A DNA stretch of 64,000 bases from Vibrio bivalvicida (GCF_001399455.2 NZ_LLEI02000006.1:62001-126000), one strand, 5' to 3'. Shown: positions 17,779-26,737, counted from the stretch's first letter. Made by a program: numbers and translations. Notes: generated by a model not told the origin, from the letters alone.

Positions 17779-18179
17779 GACTCGGTCGACGCCATGCTAA
17801 ACAAGATGAAGCTCAAGTGGATCTCACTTCTATGCTTGATATCGTATTTATCATGCTGATCTTTTTCATCGTCACTAGCTCATTTGTTCGTGAATCTGGT
17901 GTTGAAGTTAACAGACCAACGGCTTCAAATGTTGTGAGTCAAAAAGAGGCGGGAATTTTTGTTGCCATAACATCAGCCAATGATATCTATATCAACAAAC
18001 GCATGGTGGATGTAGAACGTGTTGAAGCGACTCTGGAGCATCTTATGCTCGATAATCCCGATGCTTCTCTGGTTATACAAGCTGATGAGCATGCCTATAG
18101 TGGCACCGTTGTGAAAGTGATGGATGCTGCAAAAGGGGCAGGGGTTAAGAATATTGCTTTGGCGGCGGAGAAAATCTAG
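17775..18179 (+). CDS. exbD2: ExbD2 energy-transducing subunit
   Basis: The 134-residue protein has a short cytoplasmic N terminus and one membrane helix. The essential aspartate sits in LTSMLDIVFIMLIFFIV. A periplasmic domain containing PDASLVIQADEHAYSGTVV follows. It is the ExbD/TolR family partner of the ExbB encoded immediately upstream, and the start codon overlaps the exbB stop. Confidence 0.93.
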   Translation: MRLGRRHAKQDEAQVDLTSMLDIVFIMLIFFIVTSSFVRESGVEVNRPTASNVVSQKEAGIFVAITSANDIYINKRMVDVERVEATLEHLMLDNPDASLVIQADEHAYSGTVVKVMDAAKGAGVKNIALAAEKI

Positions 18180-18796
18180 TGGGTCGATTGCTCATTGCCA
18201 CTCCGATAGCTCTGTCTTGTGTTGTGGCTATTTTTAGCTTCATGGCATGGATGGTGGATATAAATCATCGGCGTGCACCTGAACCTAGCGAAGCGCTTAG
18301 TTTTAATATGGTGATGGTGGAAAACGAACAAGATGTACAGCGTCGTCAACGCTCTGTTCCAGAACAGCCTAAAGCACCTGAAGTTCCACAGCAGACGACA
18401 ATGTCACAAACAAATACTGAACTGACTCAGGTATCACCGGTCGCACAATCAGTACTGGGGCTAAATACTGCTATCGAAGGATTGGCTATCAGTGCCCCAA
18501 GTTTTGGTGATTTCGGTGTCAATCAACAGGCGATGCCACTGTATCGCGTTGAACCACGCTATCCGACAAAAGCATTGAAGCGTAGCGCTGAAGGCTACGT
18601 AATTATGACATTTACTATTGACCCGACCGGCAGGCCTGTTGATGTTGAAGTCACCGAGGCGAATCCTAAGCGTATGTTTGAACGCGAGGCGATTCGAGCA
18701 CTCAAGAAATGGAAGTACCAACCTAAAGTTGTTGATGGTAGCGCTGTTGCTCAGCCTGGCCAAACAGTGACTGTGGAGTTTAAGATACCGAAATGA
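18179..18796 (+). CDS. tonB2: TonB2 energy transducer
   Basis: TonB couples the ExbBD motor to outer-membrane receptors. This 205-residue protein has an N-terminal helix (IALSCVVAIFSFMAWMV), a short proline/glutamine-rich linker (VPEQPKAPEVPQQ) and a C-terminal TonB domain with YPTKALKRSAEGYVIMTFTI and AIRALKKWKYQPKV. It is shorter than classical TonB, as is usual for TonB2. TonB2 and TonB3 are hard to separate by eye, so the number is provisional. The start is GTG at 18179, overlapping the exbD stop. Confidence 0.88.
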   Translation: MGRLLIATPIALSCVVAIFSFMAWMVDINHRRAPEPSEALSFNMVMVENEQDVQRRQRSVPEQPKAPEVPQQTTMSQTNTELTQVSPVAQSVLGLNTAIEGLAISAPSFGDFGVNQQAMPLYRVEPRYPTKALKRSAEGYVIMTFTIDPTGRPVDVEVTEANPKRMFEREAIRALKKWKYQPKVVDGSAVAQPGQTVTVEFKIPK

Positions 18797-19962
18797 TTAA
18801 ACGATTATTGATTGTCTCTCTGCTGTTCGCTTCGGGGGCTTCGGCTAGTCAAGAGCTTAGTCAGTACACGGCAACCAGAGTCCAAAAGGCGCATGAACTG
18901 GTGCAAGAAGAGCAGGTTAAACAAGCCATTACTTTACTCAAGGAACTCGAGGTTGCGAGAGACTATGACCAAGCTTTTGTCGCACGGATGCTCGGTGTAT
19001 TCTACTGGCAAGATGGTGACACCAAACTGGCGATTAAACATCTAGAAAAGGCAGTAGCGAGCGGTTTGTTACAAGATGAGCAAGGTTGGATTACAGAGCG
19101 AATGCTGGCAGACCTTTACCTTAACGAACAACAGTTTGAGCAAGCTCTCCATCACTACTATGTATTGCAAAAATCCGTACCCGAAACGCAGAACGTTGAC
19201 GATATTTGGCTACGTATAGCACAGTCTCACTACCAATTAGCACAATGGTCGAAAGTTATACCTGCTGCAAATGCGCATCTAAAGGTTAACTCACAAAACC
19301 GCCTCCAACCTTTATCTCTCAAACTAGGCGCGCAGATCCAGTTAAAGAAATGGAAGCAGGCGATTCCTACTTTGGAACAGTTGATTGTATTGCAACCAAA
19401 TAAAGTTAATTGGTGGAGACAGTTGGTTAGCTTGCAATTGCGAGTTGGTAAAGACCACGACGCGCTAGATACCTTGTCTTTGGCTAAGCTAAACAAGCTC
19501 GAATTAAGTCAAAGTGATCTTCGTATGCTTGCTCAATTATATGCTAAGAGAGGTGTGCCAGAGCGTGCTGCGATTGAAGTTAGTGAGCTTGAACATGCTG
19601 ATACAGATGCCCAGTTACTGTCTGAACAGGCAACGTATTGGCAGCATGCGAAAGAGTGGGATAAAGCTTTAGATGTATGGGAGTTGGCCGCTAAGCATGA
19701 TTCGAAATACCAATGGAATGTTGCTCAACTTATGGTTCAGCAAGGCTACTATCAACCTGCGTTGGGTGTACTGGATAAAGTTAAGGGTAGGAAGGTGGAG
19801 GTGGCGCTGGTTAAAACCCGAGCTTTCTATAAGTTAGGCAAGTTAGAGCAAGCCTTAATCGAAGCCAAGCGCGCTAACAGTGTCGAACCATCAGCGCAAG
19901 CAAAGAGCTGGATCAGGTATTTGACTCAACTGAGACAAGCACAAAGTCACACAACCAGTTGA
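18793..19962 (+). CDS. TPR-repeat protein, last gene of the TonB2 operon
   Basis: The 389-residue protein has a signal peptide (LIVSLLFASGASAS) and tandem tetratricopeptide repeats through most of its length, such as AIKHLEKAVASGLLQDE, AIPTLEQLIVLQPNKVNWW and ALIEAKRANSVEPSAQAK. It is likely periplasmic and is the usual last member of Vibrio TonB2 clusters. Its partner is not known to me. The ATG overlaps the tonB stop (ATGA), and a strong terminator follows directly. Confidence 0.88.
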   Translation: MIKRLLIVSLLFASGASASQELSQYTATRVQKAHELVQEEQVKQAITLLKELEVARDYDQAFVARMLGVFYWQDGDTKLAIKHLEKAVASGLLQDEQGWITERMLADLYLNEQQFEQALHHYYVLQKSVPETQNVDDIWLRIAQSHYQLAQWSKVIPAANAHLKVNSQNRLQPLSLKLGAQIQLKKWKQAIPTLEQLIVLQPNKVNWWRQLVSLQLRVGKDHDALDTLSLAKLNKLELSQSDLRMLAQLYAKRGVPERAAIEVSELEHADTDAQLLSEQATYWQHAKEWDKALDVWELAAKHDSKYQWNVAQLMVQQGYYQPALGVLDKVKGRKVEVALVKTRAFYKLGKLEQALIEAKRANSVEPSAQAKSWIRYLTQLRQAQSHTTS

Positions 19963-19965
19963 TAA

Positions 19966-19995
19966 AAAGAGGGAAGCTCAGTGGCTTCCCTCTTT
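19966..19995 (+). terminator. Rho-independent terminator of the TonB2 operon
   Basis: AAAGAGGGAAGC (19966-19977) pairs perfectly with GCTTCCCTCTTT (19984-19995) over 12 bp with a 6-base loop. It may serve both strands, since a minus-strand gene ends at 20014. Confidence 0.9.
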
Positions 19996-20013
19996 GGTGT
20001 ATTCAAAGCATAA

Positions 20014-20238
20014 TTATTTCATGCCCGAGCATATGAATTCAGCACGCCACAAAAGCCGTTGTGTTTCTTTCATGTTGATCAACACTTCTTGACCAGACAT
20101 TTGCGGGAATGCATGTAGCACTGTAACATCCTCGCTTTCTTCAGACTTTTGGTAAGCCCTTACGTGCGTAAAAGTACTTGATAGGTTATTCGACAGCATA
20201 CCCTTAGATAAACAAATACCGAAAACGTCCCGTTTCAT
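20014..20238 (-). CDS. Small hypothetical protein (74 aa)
   Basis: The start at 20238 (MKRDVFGICL) is preceded by AGAGGGA, a good ribosome site, which supports a real gene. The product is soluble with no signal peptide and no motif I recognise. It ends LLWRAEFICSGMK. It lies convergent to the TonB2 operon. A function cannot be assigned. Confidence 0.6.
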   Translation of the reverse strand: MKRDVFGICLSKGMLSNNLSSTFTHVRAYQKSEESEDVTVLHAFPQMSGQEVLINMKETQRLLWRAEFICSGMK

Positions 20239-20587
20239 CGTATTTCCCTCTGACAATTAGGCTGCCAAATTATTATGTATTTGTTATATCGAGTTTGGCA
20301 GTCAGTTTAAACGTTTCTACACATTTCTCTGTGTTCACTAATTATACGAAATTTACGACTATTTAGTACAAAAAATAATCTAAATTTAGTGTGATCAATG
20401 TCGAGTATTCTACTGGTTTTATATGTGGATTTTCTAACTAGATCTAAAAGTAATCGTTTGCAGAATAAGCAGTGGTCGCGTAATAACCGACGGGAATAAA
20501 TTAATTTTGTAAGCTTCACAGTTTAATCAACAAGCAATCGTGGTGATGTTATACGAATGTTATTCTGCCTTGTGTTAAGGAGAAGGT
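20239..20587. other. AT-rich divergent intergenic region
   Basis: This 349-base gap lies between the small minus-strand gene and the CitA/DcuS-like kinase gene. It must hold both promoters. It ends with AAGGAGAAGGT, the kinase ribosome site. I saw no RNA gene or clear operator in it. Confidence 0.5.
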
Positions 20588-22207
20588 ATGAAATGGAGTA
20601 GTATCAGCTTTCGTAAAAGAATGCTGATTATCATGACGCTATCAGGCTTGATTGAACTGTTGATTCTGGTTGCTGCGGGATTCATCTATATTAAACAGGC
20701 TCAAGAAGATGAAATGGGGAATCAGGCCCTTGGTGTTGCGTCATTTCTTGCTAAGTCTCCTTATGTCATTAGTACCATTGAAAACGGTGTCGATGATGAG
20801 AGCCAACAACGTTACCGAAGTTTAACTCACCTGATTGGCGCCGCGTTTATTGTAATTGGCGACAAAAACGGGATTCGTTTGGTGCACCCGTTGGATGAGC
20901 GCATTGGTAAGCCAATGAAAGGTGGTGATAACGAGCGTGCCCTGATTGGTGGCGAAGCGTATATATCGGTTGCTGAAGGTTCGCTAGGTTACTCCGTACG
21001 TGGCAAAACGGCCGTGTTCAACGACCAAGGTGACATCATAGGTGTTGTTTCCGTTGGTTATTTGCTAGACCGCCTGCAGGATCGAATAGAGCCCTTTATC
21101 ATTTTCCTCGTGTTGATGACATTTGTTGTCGTTGGCGCAAATGCGATCGTATCTAGCTATGCTTCACGCCGATTTCAAAGAGCCATTTTAGGCTTTGAAC
21201 CTGAAGAGATAGGGCGTCTTTACGTAGAGCTTGATGTGACTCTAGAGACGCTCAAAGAAGGGATCATTACCATAGATGACCAAGGTAAGTTGCGTTCGAT
21301 TAACCGCAGTGCTTGTCAAATTCTAAACTTGAGCAAGGAGCAAAGTCTCGCTCGCCCTCTCAGTGAGATTCTACCAGAAAGCGATCTGCATACTGTTATT
21401 TCAACTGCTCGCACCGATCACGATATCAACCTTTATTTAAACAATCAGCGTTTAATTGCCAACAGAAGCCCGATCATTGTTGATGGTAAGGTAGTGGGTG
21501 CGGTATCGAGTTTCCGACGACGAGATGACCTTACAGAGCTGACAGAACAGCTAGCGAAAACGAAAGAGTATGCCGAAATGCTTCGTTCGCAAACTCATGA
21601 ACACCGAAACAAACTAAACACTATCAGCGGCATGGTGCAAATGGGAGAACTTGAAGCAGTTCAGTATCTCATAGGCCAAGAAACAGAGCACTATCAGGTA
21701 TTAATTGAATTTTTGAGAGAGACGATAAAAGAGCCTTTGATTGCGGGAATGCTACTCGGAAAAACGGAGCGAGCACGTGAGTTGGGTATACAGTTAGTAG
21801 TTGAAGAGGGTTCGCGTCTGGAACCATTGCCAAAGCGTATAAATCCTGAAGATTTGGTGACGATACTAGGCAATTTGATCGATAACGCTTTTGATGCCAC
21901 TAGAGAGGCAATTATGGGCGACCCACTGTTTCCATCCGTCCGGAGAGTCGTTGAAGTTTCGATAAGCGATTATGGCAACGAAGTGATACTAGAAGTTGTG
22001 GATCAAGGCTGCGGCTTGCCTGACAACATCAGTACAGCCGCATTGGTTGAACGAGGTGTTTCGAGTAAGGACGCATCAACGCGTGGTGTAGGCTTGTTTC
22101 TAATCCATCAGCTTGCAACTCGTTACCTTGGTGAGCTAGAGATGACGAATAACAAAAATCATGGTGCAAGAATGACAGTGTATCTACCTAAGGATGAACA
22201 GATATGA
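20588..22207 (+). CDS. CitA/DcuS-type sensor histidine kinase
   Basis: The 539-residue kinase has membrane helix 1 (LIELLILVAAGFIYIK) and a periplasmic PAS-like (PDC) domain of about 130 residues with HLIGAAFIVIGDKNGIRLVH and RIGKPM. Helix 2 (FIIFLVLMTFVVVGANAIV) is followed by a cytoplasmic PAS domain. The family-specific H-box is RSQTHEHRNKLNTISGM, with His337. The catalytic domain includes NLIDNAFDA and GVGLFLIHQLA. The family senses di- and tricarboxylates outside the cell. The usual adjacent transporter is missing, so the ligand is open. It overlaps the regulator gene by 4 bases. Confidence 0.9.
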   Translation: MKWSSISFRKRMLIIMTLSGLIELLILVAAGFIYIKQAQEDEMGNQALGVASFLAKSPYVISTIENGVDDESQQRYRSLTHLIGAAFIVIGDKNGIRLVHPLDERIGKPMKGGDNERALIGGEAYISVAEGSLGYSVRGKTAVFNDQGDIIGVVSVGYLLDRLQDRIEPFIIFLVLMTFVVVGANAIVSSYASRRFQRAILGFEPEEIGRLYVELDVTLETLKEGIITIDDQGKLRSINRSACQILNLSKEQSLARPLSEILPESDLHTVISTARTDHDINLYLNNQRLIANRSPIIVDGKVVGAVSSFRRRDDLTELTEQLAKTKEYAEMLRSQTHEHRNKLNTISGMVQMGELEAVQYLIGQETEHYQVLIEFLRETIKEPLIAGMLLGKTERARELGIQLVVEEGSRLEPLPKRINPEDLVTILGNLIDNAFDATREAIMGDPLFPSVRRVVEVSISDYGNEVILEVVDQGCGLPDNISTAALVERGVSSKDASTRGVGLFLIHQLATRYLGELEMTNNKNHGARMTVYLPKDEQI

Positions 22208-22890
22208 CGAGAGTAACTCGGGTAATGATCATTGAAGATGATCTCGCCATTGCTCAATTGCATCAACGTTATCTGGAGCAGATAGGCTGCTATGAAGTGA
22301 TAGGTATCGCGACCAGCAAACTTGAGGCAAACATACAACTAGACATACTTCAACCCGATCTACTGTTGTTAGACGTTTACCTTCCAGATGGTACAGGCTT
22401 GGAAATACTGCAAGATCTCCGGAGTAACAACCTAAGTTGCGACGTGATCTTGATCACCGCGGCGAGAGATGTTGATACTTTGCAACAGGCAATGCGAGGT
22501 GGGGTCGTTGACTATTTACTTAAACCCGTCGTTTTTCCTCGCTTAGAAGCTGCTTTAGAAAAGTATGTACATCAAAAGCAACAACTTACTCATGCCAACG
22601 ACTTAGATCAAAATATCGTTGATAAAATGCTACAAGCCCCTAGCACAAGTGAATCGTCAAAAAAACGGTTACCCAAGGGTATAGACGGCGTAACTCTAGA
22701 TAAGATCAAGGCATTGTTTGTTGATAAGCGAGACTTAACTGCTGACGAAGCGGGAGAGCAGATTGGCGCAAGTCGAACGACAGCTCGCCGCTATTTAGAA
22801 TACCTTATCAGCACTGGTGAACTTGAAGCCGACCTAAACTATGGTTCGGTAGGTCGTCCGGAAAGGACTTACCGGAAAGCTGTTAATTAA
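22204..22890 (+). CDS. CitB/DcuR-type response regulator
   Basis: The 228-residue regulator pairs with the kinase just upstream. The receiver has EDD (11-13), phospho-acceptor Asp57 in LLLLDVYLPDGTG and lysine in LLKPV. The C-terminal part has the CitB-family helix-turn-helix LTADEAGEQIGASRTTARRY, followed by GELEADLNYGSVGRPER. Targets are not evident. Two solute-binding protein genes start 82 bases downstream and are candidates by position. Confidence 0.9.
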   Translation: MTRVTRVMIIEDDLAIAQLHQRYLEQIGCYEVIGIATSKLEANIQLDILQPDLLLLDVYLPDGTGLEILQDLRSNNLSCDVILITAARDVDTLQQAMRGGVVDYLLKPVVFPRLEAALEKYVHQKQQLTHANDLDQNIVDKMLQAPSTSESSKKRLPKGIDGVTLDKIKALFVDKRDLTADEAGEQIGASRTTARRYLEYLISTGELEADLNYGSVGRPERTYRKAVN

Positions 22891-22919
22891 TCTATCTAAT
22901 TAGCTAGACGGAATTGTGT

Positions 22920-22968
22920 ACGACCTCTACATTTGTTTATAGGCTATAAACTAATGACTTGAGGTCGT
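22920..22968 (+). promoter_or_regulatory. Nested inverted repeat covering the ribosome-binding site of the next gene
   Basis: ACGACCTC (22920-22927) is complementary to GAGGTCGT (22961-22968), which contains the GAGGT ribosome site of the gene starting at 22972. The intervening 33 bases contain a second hairpin, TTTATA-GGC-TATAAA (22936-22950). The structure could hide the ribosome site or end the upstream message. Confidence 0.45.
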
Positions 22969-22971
22969 CTT

Positions 22972-23733
22972 ATGCGACTTTTAATATTATTTTTACTCAG
23001 TTATGGCTCATTTTTACAAGTTTCTCATAGTGTAGAACTAAATGAACTGAGCTATCTGACGGAACAGTATCCCCCCTATAATTTTGACCAAGGAGAAGGT
23101 GTCGAAGGCATAGCTATAGATGTGCTTAGGTCTGCGAGTGAGCAAGCTAAGAGTCAGGTCAAACTAGAGTCAATCCAAGTACAGCCTTGGCCGAGAGCGT
23201 ATCGAAGTGCCTTGATTAAACCAGACACCGTCCTATTTTCAACGACGAGAACTCAGCTTAGAGAACATATCTTCCAATGGGCTGGGCCGATCAGCAAAAC
23301 TCGAATTGTGGTATTGGCTAAGAAAAGTAGAAATATCACTGTTAGCCAGCCTATGGCTCTTGCCCAATATCGTATCGGCGTTATTCGCGATGATGTGGGT
23401 GAACAACTACTATTGGAATTGGGAGTTCCAAGAGATTCTATGGTTGAAAGCTCAGTACCAGAGACACTCGCCAACCAATTTGTCAAAGATCGCATAGACT
23501 TATGGGCGTATGAAGAAAATGTTGCTAAATGGTGGCTTAAACGCGGTGGTTACAATACTGATGAGTATGAAGCGGTCTATGTACTGAGTGAAGGAGACCT
23601 CTATTTTGCATTTAATTTAGAAACAAACAGTGATTTGGTTCAGCAACTTCAGCAGGGTATCGATACCATCAAACAAACTATCGGAGAGAGTGGAAGAACT
23701 TTGTATCAAGAGATAGTGGCTAACTATAAATAA
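22972..23733 (+). CDS. Periplasmic solute-binding protein, family 3-like
   Basis: The 253-residue protein has a signal peptide (LLILFLLSYGSFLQVSHSVE) and a type II periplasmic-binding fold related to amino-acid binding proteins (SBP_bac_3): LTEQYPPYNFDQGEGVEGIA, a hinge, YRIGVIRDDVGEQLLLELG, and DLWAYEENVAKWWLKRGG. No permease or ATPase gene is adjacent. It may therefore serve a sensor or a distant transporter. The next gene, 9 bases downstream, encodes another protein of the same fold. Confidence 0.82.
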   Translation: MRLLILFLLSYGSFLQVSHSVELNELSYLTEQYPPYNFDQGEGVEGIAIDVLRSASEQAKSQVKLESIQVQPWPRAYRSALIKPDTVLFSTTRTQLREHIFQWAGPISKTRIVVLAKKSRNITVSQPMALAQYRIGVIRDDVGEQLLLELGVPRDSMVESSVPETLANQFVKDRIDLWAYEENVAKWWLKRGGYNTDEYEAVYVLSEGDLYFAFNLETNSDLVQQLQQGIDTIKQTIGESGRTLYQEIVANYK

Positions 23734-23742
23734 GGAGGAGGG

Positions 23743-24549
23743 ATGAGATTTCTGAGTCTATTGCTATTTGTCTTAGCTAGTCAAACTTTTGCCAAACAGT
23801 CAATTACCCTTAACTTAGCCTCACAGCTTGACGATGGGCATCATTTTTATCATGAGCTTCTATTTGAAGCGCTCACTAAACAAGGTTATAAAGTAACAAT
23901 TACCGTCCCTAGTGAACACATACCGCAAAAGCGGGTAATTAGGATGGTTGAAAGCGGCCAACTGAGCCTTACGTGGCTGCTCGCGACGCCTGAAAGAGAC
24001 CAAAAATACCTTGCAGTCAATGTTCCCCTTACCAACGGGCTTATCGGCAAGCGCGTTATGCTCATTCCTCCCGCGCTTCAAGCAAGACTCAAGGGTATTA
24101 ATACGCTCAAAGATCTACAGAGTTCCAAGCTGGTGGCAGGCTTGGGCGTCAACTGGTTTGATGTTGATGTGTGGAAACAAAATGGATTAAAGGTCTATCA
24201 AGAAGATGGCGAGTGGCGAACACTTTACGGAAAACTCAGCACTGCCGGAGATGTAAACTATTTTCCGCGAGGTATGAACGAGATTGGGGCAGAAGCGAAG
24301 CAAAATCCACATTTAGCCATCGAGAAAAGACTTCTGCTTGTTTACGACCGTGATTTCAAGTTTTACCTCTCAGCAAATATGGCTAGCTATCAGCCCATTA
24401 TCGAAAGAGCATTACAAAAAGCCAAAGAGACAGGCTTGATTGATCAACTTGTTAGGAAGCATTGGGGAGAAAGCTTTAATCAAATTAAACCCGATGAAAG
24501 AGTCGTCATTAAACTTGAGTTACCGAAACACACATCTCAAAAACGCTAA
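23743..24549 (+). CDS. Second periplasmic solute-binding-like protein
   Basis: The 268-residue protein has a signal peptide (FLSLLLFVLASQTFAK) and a diverged periplasmic-binding fold: VTITVPSEHIPQKRVIRMV early, DLQSSKLVAGLGVNWFDV in the middle and YQPIIERALQKAKETGLIDQ late. It is co-transcribed with the preceding gene, with AAGGAGGAGGG before its ATG. The pair shares no transporter, and the ligand is unknown. Confidence 0.78.
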   Translation: MRFLSLLLFVLASQTFAKQSITLNLASQLDDGHHFYHELLFEALTKQGYKVTITVPSEHIPQKRVIRMVESGQLSLTWLLATPERDQKYLAVNVPLTNGLIGKRVMLIPPALQARLKGINTLKDLQSSKLVAGLGVNWFDVDVWKQNGLKVYQEDGEWRTLYGKLSTAGDVNYFPRGMNEIGAEAKQNPHLAIEKRLLLVYDRDFKFYLSANMASYQPIIERALQKAKETGLIDQLVRKHWGESFNQIKPDERVVIKLELPKHTSQKR

Positions 24550-24622
24550 CCGTTTATTGCCCTCTGTGTATAATACCGAATAATCAAAGAATTGAACTCA
24601 TTTAAGGTAATTTGAAACGCCA

Positions 24623-25285
24623 ATGGAAAGTGTTTTTATTGTTGTCGCCATATTGGTTATTTTTTTTGTTGTGATTCAAAGACGCTATCTTAATCAAGAT
24701 GAGTTGAAAGACAGTGCTTACAAAAAGAAGGGACCTCTGCTAAATGCCCAAGAATCGGCTTTTTACAACGCTCTAATTACTGCAGTTGGTCAGCACGGTG
24801 TGGTAATGAGTAAGGTGAATTTATCCAATGTGGTTACGCCTCTCGCGACGGACAAAAAGCAGTGGTTTATTGCGAGTAATCGCATTTCTAAAAGCTATTT
24901 CGACTATGTTGTGTGTGACCCGCGCACCTTAGAGGTGAGAGTTGCGATTGAACTAGATGATGGGAAAGAACTTAACAAAGGCAAAGTCGACAGACAAAAA
25001 CTACTGATTCATGTAACTAAATCTGCGGGTGTTCCACTGATTGGAGCCAACATTAAACACAGCTATCAAGTGGGTCGCTTACGACGTCTTCTCGCTGCGC
25101 ACATAGATTTGATTGAACCTGATAAGGAAATTCGTTTTTGTAAACGCTGTGGCAGCCCAATGACGATTAAGACTGCTAGCCAAGGTGAACACAAAGGACG
25201 GCGCTTTTTTACTTGTAGCCGTCAACCACATTGTACGTATACAGAAAACTATAATGTGGTTTTTGAAGAAGATAGCGACAGTTAA
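24623..25285 (+). CDS. DUF2726 protein with topoisomerase-type zinc finger
   Basis: The 220-residue protein has one N-terminal membrane helix (VFIVVAILVIFFVVIQ) and a DUF2726 core with VVCDPRTLEVRVAIELDD, reminiscent of restriction-endonuclease-like folds. A C-terminal four-cysteine finger follows (CKRCGSP, then FFTCSRQPHC), as at the end of topoisomerase I. The function is unknown; nucleic-acid contact is an inference from the finger. Only 3 bases separate its stop from that of the convergent cyclase gene. Confidence 0.8.
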   Translation: MESVFIVVAILVIFFVVIQRRYLNQDELKDSAYKKKGPLLNAQESAFYNALITAVGQHGVVMSKVNLSNVVTPLATDKKQWFIASNRISKSYFDYVVCDPRTLEVRVAIELDDGKELNKGKVDRQKLLIHVTKSAGVPLIGANIKHSYQVGRLRRLLAAHIDLIEPDKEIRFCKRCGSPMTIKTASQGEHKGRRFFTCSRQPHCTYTENYNVVFEEDSDS

Positions 25286-25288
25286 GAA

Positions 25289-26332
25289 TTAAGAGAAATT
25301 CAATGCTGTTTCGGATGGACGGTTGCATACCATGACTTGGTTTCGACCGTTCTGTTTGGCGCGATAAAGTTCTTTATCGGCTTCTTTCAGGACACTTTCT
25401 AGGTTGGCATAGTGGTCACACTGATAAACCCCGATACTTGCAGTTAAAGAAATCGGGGCAGACTTGTCATTGAACTCGTAACCTTCAATTGCATTACGAA
25501 TCTGCTCTGCTTTTTCTTTTGCTGTTCTTACACAGGTATTGTGCAAAGCGATACAAAACTCTTCTCCGCCTATTCTATAGACCAAATGCTCTTCACTTAA
25601 CCCGTCGATTAGCGCTGCTGTTTGGATTAATACAGTATCACCTACGTCATGGCCGTATTGATCGTTAACGGCTTTGAAAAAGTCTAAATCGAGAATCAAA
25701 AGTGAAAGGGGGAGTTTAATGCTTTCATTGCGATAACGCTCAAAATTATGGGTAAGGGCATGACGATTGTACACACCAGTTAACGCATCGCGAGAAGCAA
25801 GCTGCCCTAAAGATGCTTCAGAAACTCGTCTTTTTACTTCAAGAACATGGGAAGTGAGCCAAATGGTAATAAAGGCGAGCGAAAAGTTAATGGCAAGTTG
25901 AGAATTACCTTCGATTCCGTCATTCCAAAGCCTAGTAGAGATGATTCCTATCTGTGCGATAAACCCGATGCTAGTAGCCAGTACACCTGCACGTCGGCCT
26001 AAAATCAAATAGAACATTATCGGAAAAAGGCAGGCCCATATAAAAACACCGAACTCAAGTGGGTACTCATAGGTCGCTAAGCCAGTCACGCCTATCAGGC
26101 TAAATACGTAAGCAATAATAAACGGCTTAGAGATGGATTCTTGGTAGGTGTGATAGGCGATATAGAGTGAAAGCAGTCCAAATGCAGTTTCTATATAATG
26201 ATGCGGGCTGTATTGATCTACAGCTAGATTATAGCCAGTCACACAGGCTGAGATGAATGCTAACAGCGTACTTAGCCAAAACAACACGGCTCGGCGCAAT
26301 TGCCGAGAAGGATTAAAAATGTCTAGATCCAT
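25289..26332 (-). CDS. Membrane-bound diguanylate cyclase (GGDEF domain)
   Basis: The 347-residue protein has about six N-terminal membrane helices (for example RAVLFWLSTLLAFISACVTG), then a GGDEF domain from about residue 170: SRDALTGVYNRHAL, ILDLDFFKAVNDQYGHDVGD and the active-site loop YRIGGEEFCIAL. It should make cyclic di-GMP. The RxxD product-inhibition site usually found just before the GGEEF loop is replaced by SEEH, so feedback inhibition is probably lost. No EAL domain is present. Confidence 0.9.
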   Translation of the reverse strand: MDLDIFNPSRQLRRAVLFWLSTLLAFISACVTGYNLAVDQYSPHHYIETAFGLLSLYIAYHTYQESISKPFIIAYVFSLIGVTGLATYEYPLEFGVFIWACLFPIMFYLILGRRAGVLATSIGFIAQIGIISTRLWNDGIEGNSQLAINFSLAFITIWLTSHVLEVKRRVSEASLGQLASRDALTGVYNRHALTHNFERYRNESIKLPLSLLILDLDFFKAVNDQYGHDVGDTVLIQTAALIDGLSEEHLVYRIGGEEFCIALHNTCVRTAKEKAEQIRNAIEGYEFNDKSAPISLTASIGVYQCDHYANLESVLKEADKELYRAKQNGRNQVMVCNRPSETALNFS

Positions 26333-26423
26333 CCTTGTTGCCTTTGTCTAATAAATGAGAATATGCCAAAGCTTGAATATGAGTCTCATCATATGCTTTT
26401 TATAGGTGGAATCAAGGCAATAA

Positions 26424-26447
26424 TTGAATAGAGATCACGCTATTCAA
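26424..26447. promoter_or_regulatory. Inverted repeat upstream of the diguanylate cyclase gene
   Basis: TTGAATAG and CTATTCAA form a perfect 8-base dyad with an 8-base centre, 92 bases before the cyclase start. It may be an operator or a hairpin. The regulator is unknown. Confidence 0.35.
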
Positions 26448-26680
26448 ATGAGAGGTTACATAGTACACAACAAGAGTGTGGGATGTTTCTAGTAAGTCGA
26501 TGAGTTGTATAGGTTTTGCTCATACTGTTTGGATTACGTTATTGATGGGAGTATCCATTCAGAAAAGTAGCCATAAAGACAAGCTTTATCCTAGCGATTT
26601 GCGGTCAATATTAGAGATTCTTGCTAGTTGTAAACAGGCGAGTTGAAATGTGACACAAGAATGAGAGGTGATTACCTTAA

Positions 26681-26697
26681 ATGTAACATAATTACAT
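26681..26697. promoter_or_regulatory. 17-base dyad in the nirB leader
   Basis: ATGTAACATAATTACAT is a dyad with 6-base perfect arms, 133 bases before nirB. It does not match the NsrR or FNR consensus well, so the binding protein is unknown. Confidence 0.35.
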
Positions 26698-26722
26698 AGA
26701 TCAAGTGGTTATTTTCTGTTCC

Positions 26723-26737
26723 TACCCCTTTAGGGTA
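26723..26737. promoter_or_regulatory. NarP/NarL-like heptamer pair upstream of nirB
   Basis: TACCCCT and TAGGGTA resemble inverted NarL/NarP heptamers (TACYYMT), but with one central base instead of the usual two, so the match is imperfect. The site lies just upstream of the FNR site, the same order as in the E. coli nirB promoter. Confidence 0.5.
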
